From Ypsolopha sequella (lineage: Eukaryota; Arthropoda; Insecta; Lepidoptera; Ypsolophidae): a DNA stretch of 64,000 nt. The translations under genes and the position numbers were made by a program. The stretch is from the NCBI GenBank assembly GCA_934047225.1, contig OW204004.1, forward strand, positions 6,638,401-6,702,400. The letters run 5' to 3'. Position 1 is the first letter of the stretch; the number at the start of each line of letters is the position of its first letter. The notes below the pieces were generated by a model. The model did no database searches, was not told where the DNA came from, and saw nothing but the letters and a program-made list of their open reading frames with translations. Of the stretch, positions 63,886-64,000 are shown one piece after another.

Positions 63886-64000
63886 TCAACATAACAACCG
63901 CTAAACCGAAACTGTAATATTGAAAGACACTTCCACGCAAGCGAAGCCGCGGGCAATAGCTAGTGCAAGATAAACGTTCTGTCCTTGAAATATTAAAGCT

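Overview
This is an AT-rich eukaryotic window, most likely from a moth or butterfly (Lepidoptera). It has no operons or bacterial-type gene spacing. It is packed with dispersed repeats whose forms I recognise from lepidopteran genomes: the GGGTTCCGTACCC/GAGTCCGACTCGC repeat, the GCCCGCGGCTTCGCCCGC repeat, RTE-like tails ending in (ATGG)n or (ATG)n, and a jockey/CR1-type reverse transcriptase terminus. The species is an inference.

Host genes are sparse. The best is the 5' part of a receptor guanylyl cyclase (plus strand). It has a signal-peptide exon (24557-24834) and an exon of the ANF-type ligand-binding domain (26826-27018), with intact splice sites and matching phase. Later exons are not found here, so the rest presumably lies past the right edge. 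One exon with a fringe-type DDDNYVNVP core sits on the minus strand at 9274-9424, flanked by good splice sites. A THAP-domain gene at 15244-16078 keeps its splice sites but has an in-frame stop in exon 2.

The rest is a transposon graveyard. From left to right: a Mutator-like element with about 400-bp inverted ends (1093-3292); a jockey/CR1-like terminus (3.46-3.8 kb); an RTE-like tail split by a MITE (4.2-4.8 kb); mariner remnants (6.1-7.2 kb); a CR1/jockey RT fragment (8.0-8.4 kb); tandem and foldback repeats (10-14.6 kb); a 32/34-bp minisatellite (18.15-18.70 kb); foldback MITEs (19.6-23.1 kb), including an hAT deletion derivative at 22249-22836; a 5.85-kb CACTG-ended element (32244-38095) with a different tandem array near each end and a small spliced ORF inside; a 2.18-kb TA-flanked element with a transposase-like ORF (40443-42622); tRNA-containing foldbacks (14.4, 36.0, 50.0 and 52.1 kb); a three-level nest of transposons (56456-58465); and a 1.8-kb foldback (59.7-61.5 kb).

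Several insertions can be read against an uninterrupted copy elsewhere in the window, so target duplications and element lengths can be set to the base. A short motif, CTGANGA-N-stem-GAAA, recurs four times and resembles a hammerhead ribozyme core. One copy is a 105-bp insertion with a 12-bp target duplication.

All calls come from reading the sequence by eye. Family names are from motif recognition, not database searches.
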